Shown here: positions 61,192 to 64,000 of the stretch, in pieces
Numbering within the stretch: the stretch's first letter is position 1
How the letters are laid out: each line of letters begins with the position of its first letter
Assembly: GCF_003952465.1 (NCBI RefSeq)
Contig: NZ_CP034448.1
Coordinates: 7,479,001-7,543,000 of the forward strand
Source of the DNA: Mesorhizobium sp. M1B.F.Ca.ET.045.04.1.1
GTDB lineage: Bacteria > Pseudomonadota > Alphaproteobacteria > Rhizobiales > Rhizobiaceae
Direction of reading: 5' to 3'
DNA: 64,000 nt
Notes under the pieces: model-generated
Told to the model about the DNA's origin: nothing
Seen by the model: only the letters and a program-made list of their open reading frames with translations
Databases searched by the model: none
Translations under genes and position numbers: made by a program

Positions 61192-61584
61192 TTATTGCCG
61201 AGTTGTCAGGAGAACTATTAGCAGAACGGCCACCCCCGCGCAGAACAGGGCTTTCCATCTCCACCTGGTAATCAATCGGCCTAGCAGGAATGGGGAAGTT
61301 CCGTCGTCAGTGCCTACTTCACGCGCTCGCATCCCCAGATAGATTGCGATCAGCAACAGGTTGATTGCGGCCCACCAGTTGGCGAAGCTGGCATTCTCGA
61401 GGTGGCGTTGCATCCAGTTGACGAGGTTCTGTCCCCCGATGAGCAGCAGGAGACCTACAAACAATCGCGGCAAGGCTGGAACGCGGTGCGAAAACGGGAA
61501 TAGGAACACCAGGACCAGAAAGCCGATAAAGGTCTCGGATGATTTCCATCTCATCGCTTCCGTCCTTTCAAAGACCTCACTCAT
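61192..61584 (-). CDS. Membrane protein, 130 aa
   Basis: Three or four hydrophobic helices: FIGFLVLVFLFPFSH, LFVGLLLLIGGQNLV, WWAAINLLLIAIYLGM and LFCAGVAVLLIVLLT. No named family. It overlaps the end of the preceding PAN gene by 8 bases and is followed 11 bases later by the second PAN protein. It likely anchors or helps export its neighbours; this is inferred. Confidence 0.75.
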   Translation of the reverse strand: MSEVFERTEAMRWKSSETFIGFLVLVFLFPFSHRVPALPRLFVGLLLLIGGQNLVNWMQRHLENASFANWWAAINLLLIAIYLGMRAREVGTDDGTSPFLLGRLITRWRWKALFCAGVAVLLIVLLTTRQ

Positions 61585-62638
61585 AAGGATCTGGCGCCTG
61601 GCAGGTCATGTATTTCGCGCTCGACCAGCCGCCGGGAACGGCCGCCCATGGATGCCCTCTCGGATCCCATGAGAACTGGGTAACCTTGATGGACTGGGAA
61701 TTCTGGAGGACTTCTCCGGTCAGTTCTCCAAAGGGCCTGTTCCTGACGTTGAGCGGGGTGCCGCTCGGGTCGGTGATCCAGCAGACCAGGGCCGGATCGC
61801 GTAGTTCCTGCGGCGGAGCCGTGGAGACCGTCACCTTAGGATTGAGCTGGCGTAGCGCGGCAGCTGCGCTAGACGCCGCATCGGCGTCGCAGAACCGAAG
61901 TCTTTGTCGGCTCTTTTTGGCCTCGGCTGTCCAGGGTTGCCCGCCGCAAAAGCCGCGGCAGTCGGTCGACAGGCCGGTGGAGGAAAGGAACCGGATGCAG
62001 CTGACGCCATTGGCGCATTGAAGGGTGACTAAGTTTCGGTCGACCTCGACCGTTCCGAGCTTCGACCAGTCCACCTGGAACGTTGTGTCCAGCGACAACG
62101 TCGTCACGGAGTTGGCATCGGTGTTCCGGACGGTCTGAATTCGCCGGTCGACGAATTTGGTTTCGGTGTCGCTCTTCCCCGAGCCGCGGTCGAAAATCAC
62201 GGTCCAGGAAAGGTGCAGCTTATTGGCGTTCTCGCTCGCAGGCACGCATGCCCAGGCGCGGCTGAGCAACTCGGCCGCCGTGTCGTTCGCGGGCGGGTTG
62301 GACGGGGGCGTGTATCCCGGGATCATGTTTCGGGCGCCGGCCGTGCGCGCGGGATTCGCCTTCGCTCCGATCACCGCGTCGAACATTCGGCAGATGCCGG
62401 CCTCATGCGAATAGTCGAAGCCCTCGCAGCCCGAACGCTCTGTGCAGATTTCCCTGCACCGCTCCAGAGGGACCGCAATGTTGGCGCTGACCGTTCCGTC
62501 GAGCGTGGTTTCCGGGTAGCCGAAAAACCCGCTGTCTGGCTGCGCCTTTGCGGGCATGGCCATCGACGACAGCAAAGCGACTGCCGCCGTCGCGAAAAGA
62601 CCCCCTGCGGCCGGGCGCGCGATTCTGGCCTTCGACAC
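61577..62638 (-). CDS. Secreted PAN-domain protein with SH3-like C-terminus, 353 aa
   Basis: The GTG at 62638 is chosen because GAGGG lies at the right distance; an ATG at 62668 has none. A signal peptide ends MAMPAKA. The PAN module is RCREICTERSGCEGFDYSHE. A middle beta region (LHLSWTVIFDRGSG, VDRNLVTLQC) follows, and the C-terminus has PSGTPLNVRNRPFGE, a bacterial SH3-like motif that binds cell wall. Nine bases separate... from the GH3 stop there are 39 bases. Probably peptidoglycan or polysaccharide-directed. Confidence 0.83.
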   Translation of the reverse strand: MSKARIARPAAGGLFATAAVALLSSMAMPAKAQPDSGFFGYPETTLDGTVSANIAVPLERCREICTERSGCEGFDYSHEAGICRMFDAVIGAKANPARTAGARNMIPGYTPPSNPPANDTAAELLSRAWACVPASENANKLHLSWTVIFDRGSGKSDTETKFVDRRIQTVRNTDANSVTTLSLDTTFQVDWSKLGTVEVDRNLVTLQCANGVSCIRFLSSTGLSTDCRGFCGGQPWTAEAKKSRQRLRFCDADAASSAAAALRQLNPKVTVSTAPPQELRDPALVCWITDPSGTPLNVRNRPFGELTGEVLQNSQSIKVTQFSWDPRGHPWAAVPGGWSSAKYMTCQAPDPYE

Positions 62639-62677
62639 GTTTCGCCCTCTTGAAATGGAGCCGCGCATTCCTGGTCG

Positions 62678-63862
62678 CTATCGCTCCCTCACTACGGTCG
62701 TGTCCTGGGAAACGGTGGCCCCAAGCTTCCTTTTCAGGCGCATGACGTTCTCATAGGATTTCTTGATGCGATCGAGCATCTCGGGATCGCGCCGCGCCTC
62801 GGCGGAAAGCAGTGCGGCGATCTTCTCCGGGATCGCGGGGTCCGGGTGTTTGTCGTTGGCGAATATCAGGATGTCGTTCCCGGCCCGAACCGCCCGTAGC
62901 ACCGAGTCCTCAAAGCTGACGTTGTCGGTGATGGCCTGCATTTGCATGTCGTCGCTTATGACCACGCCCTTGAAATGCATGTTTTCACGCAGGAGCCCGG
63001 TCAGGGTCGCCTTGGACAGCGAGGAGGGGATGTCGGGCGAGAAGGCCAGCTTCGCGTTTATGACGTGCGCGGCCATGACCATGTCGACGTCGCCGGATGC
63101 AATCAGGTTCCTGTACGGCTGAAGTTCCTTCTCGCTCCAGGTCTTGGTGACGTCGGCCATTCCCTTGTGGCTGTCCTTGGTGCTGGAGCCGTGTCCCGGG
63201 AAGTGCTTCAGGGCCGTCAAAACCCCCTTCGACCGATGCGCCTCCACGAAAGCCTTCGCGTATAGCTCGACCTCTTCCGGATCGGCCGAAAAGCTTCTGC
63301 CGAGCTTGCCGATGATGGGATTCGCCGGGTTGACGTTGAGGTCGACGACCGGGGCGAGGTTGAGGTTGAATCCCAGGCTTGAGAGATCGGAAGCAAGGTT
63401 CCGGTAAACCGCGCCGGCCTCGTCGGGACTCAAGGTCTTGGCGACGGTCGCCTCGCTGGGCACCTCCCTGAAGCCGATGTCGCCAGTAAGCCTCTGGATG
63501 CGGCCGCCTTCCTGGTCGATGGCTATGAACAGAGGGCTGGCGGAATATTTTTGAAGGCCATTGTTGAGCTGCCGCACCGCGTCGAGGCTTGAAATATTGC
63601 GCCCCAGATAGATGACTCCGGTTATTTCGCCCGCCTCAGCCTGCTTGACGACCCGCTTGTAGCCGTCATCGTCCGGGCTGTCTCCCACGAAGCCGACGAG
63701 CACCATCTGTCCGATCATTCGACGCAGTTTGCCTTCCTCGATCGTACTGCTGAGGTCGGCGTTGCTTCTGTGGGCCTCCGGCACGGGGTCAGCCCGCAGC
63801 GGCGAGGAAAGGCCGATCAGCGTGCATGCCGCTGCCAAGAGAGGTGCGATCCAGCGCGGCAT
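62678..63862 (-). CDS. Glycoside hydrolase family 3, NagZ-like, secreted
   Basis: A 394-residue protein with a signal peptide (PLLAAACTLIGLSSPLRA). The GH3 barrel has LFIAIDQEGGRIQRL, LNLAPVVDLNVNP, the NagZ signature ALKHFPGHGSSTKDSHKGM and VVISDDMQMQAI (nucleophile Asp). NagZ enzymes remove N-acetylglucosamine from muropeptides. NagZ is normally cytoplasmic; here a signal peptide and PAN neighbours suggest an extracytoplasmic role on peptidoglycan or chitin-like sugars. An AAGGAA site precedes the ATG. Confidence 0.92.
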   Translation of the reverse strand: MPRWIAPLLAAACTLIGLSSPLRADPVPEAHRSNADLSSTIEEGKLRRMIGQMVLVGFVGDSPDDDGYKRVVKQAEAGEITGVIYLGRNISSLDAVRQLNNGLQKYSASPLFIAIDQEGGRIQRLTGDIGFREVPSEATVAKTLSPDEAGAVYRNLASDLSSLGFNLNLAPVVDLNVNPANPIIGKLGRSFSADPEEVELYAKAFVEAHRSKGVLTALKHFPGHGSSTKDSHKGMADVTKTWSEKELQPYRNLIASGDVDMVMAAHVINAKLAFSPDIPSSLSKATLTGLLRENMHFKGVVISDDMQMQAITDNVSFEDSVLRAVRAGNDILIFANDKHPDPAIPEKIAALLSAEARRDPEMLDRIKKSYENVMRLKRKLGATVSQDTTVVRER

Positions 63863-63865
63863 GTT

Positions 63866-64000
63866 TCAGTTCCTTGGACTGGCGGGGCGAACGAAGTCAG
63901 GCCTGACCGTCCGGCCGATCTTTCGCGCCGAGGTCATGCCCTTCCTTCGTATCGGTTGGGGGTTCGGGTCGTAGAACAGGTAGCATCTGTTAGGTCGCGC
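63866..64000 (-). CDS. C-terminal end of an unidentified protein, N-terminus off window
   Basis: The frame is open from the window edge to a stop at 63866, four bases before the GH3 start: YLFYDPNPQPIRRKGMTSAR, then KIGRTVRPDFVRPASPRN. No family recognised. The tight spacing suggests that it is the upstream gene of the GH3/PAN operon. Confidence 0.4.
   Translation of the reverse strand, partial: ARPNRCYLFYDPNPQPIRRKGMTSARKIGRTVRPDFVRPASPRN

Noticed and set aside
1..64000. CRISPR arrays, rRNA and tRNA genes
   Set aside because: No regularly spaced repeats and no RNA gene sequences were seen.

Overview
The window looks like an accessory replicon of an alphaproteobacterium of the Rhizobiales, most like Mesorhizobium or a relative. 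The evidence is a complete repABC replication and partitioning locus (25.4-29.2 kb, minus strand) with its counter-transcribed RNA, a VirC1/VirC2/VirD2-like conjugal DNA-processing operon, DUF1403 and ScpB plasmid genes, and a phasin. The host assignment rests on family recognition, not on a search.

Layout. 0-6 kb: a partial fumarate-reductase-type flavoprotein with a DUF971 gene, a decayed CYTH-CHAD gene, a phasin, and a decayed pRiA4b ORF-3-like gene. 6.5-10.2 kb: mobilization operon (ParA/VirC1-like, ribbon-helix-helix VirC2-like, a relaxosome-like protein, relaxase) behind a promoter overlapped by a palindrome. 10.6-13 kb: a 176-bp element with perfect 40-bp inverted ends, then an array of broken and intact copies of one 57-residue gene and an integrase fragment. 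13-15.9 kb: an IS21-family element. 16-19 kb: RES/Xre toxin-antitoxin pair, a Fic-domain protein whose C-terminus matches that of the relaxase, and DUF736. 19-25 kb: small exported Cys-rich proteins, a tyrosine integrase and several integrase remnants. 25.4-29.3 kb: repCBA. 29.6-31.4 kb: trace of a second repA and an IS66-family element. 31.7-36 kb: AbiE-type pair with a broken toxin, an unknown gene, a truncated TniA/Mu-like transposase with its end repeats, and a resolvase-like palindrome. 36-39.1 kb: DUF1403, ScpB, an AAA/DUF4143 ATPase. 39.6-45.5 kb: an intact metabolic island, RpiR regulator plus a binding-protein/permease/ATPase ABC importer and two membrane proteins. 45.9-50.4 kb: a Gly-rich collagen-like membrane protein facing an operon of PLD-like protein, DUF2278, histidine phosphatase and a zinc-ribbon membrane protein. 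50.6-54 kb: the intact CYTH-CHAD gene, small genes and a truncated GGDEF-EAL protein. 54-57 kb: gene scraps (acyltransferase, scpB, DUF1016, recombinase) and an antitoxin/PIN pair. 57-60.3 kb: an alpha/beta hydrolase, then a tight NYN nuclease / DUF6946-like / PD-(D/E)XK-like operon. 60.3-64 kb: secreted GH3 glycosidase and two PAN/apple-domain proteins with a membrane protein.

How it works together. Maintenance is by repABC plus several toxin-antitoxin loci. Transfer genes supply DNA processing, but no type IV secretion channel lies in this window. The shared tail of relaxase and Fic protein suggests that both are substrates of one channel. Between these functional blocks the DNA is a mosaic of transposon ends, duplicated scraps and genes at various stages of decay. 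The best candidates for undescribed systems are the NYN/DUF6946/PD-(D/E)XK operon, the PLD/DUF2278/phosphatase/zinc-ribbon operon and the Fic protein with a relaxase-like secretion tail.
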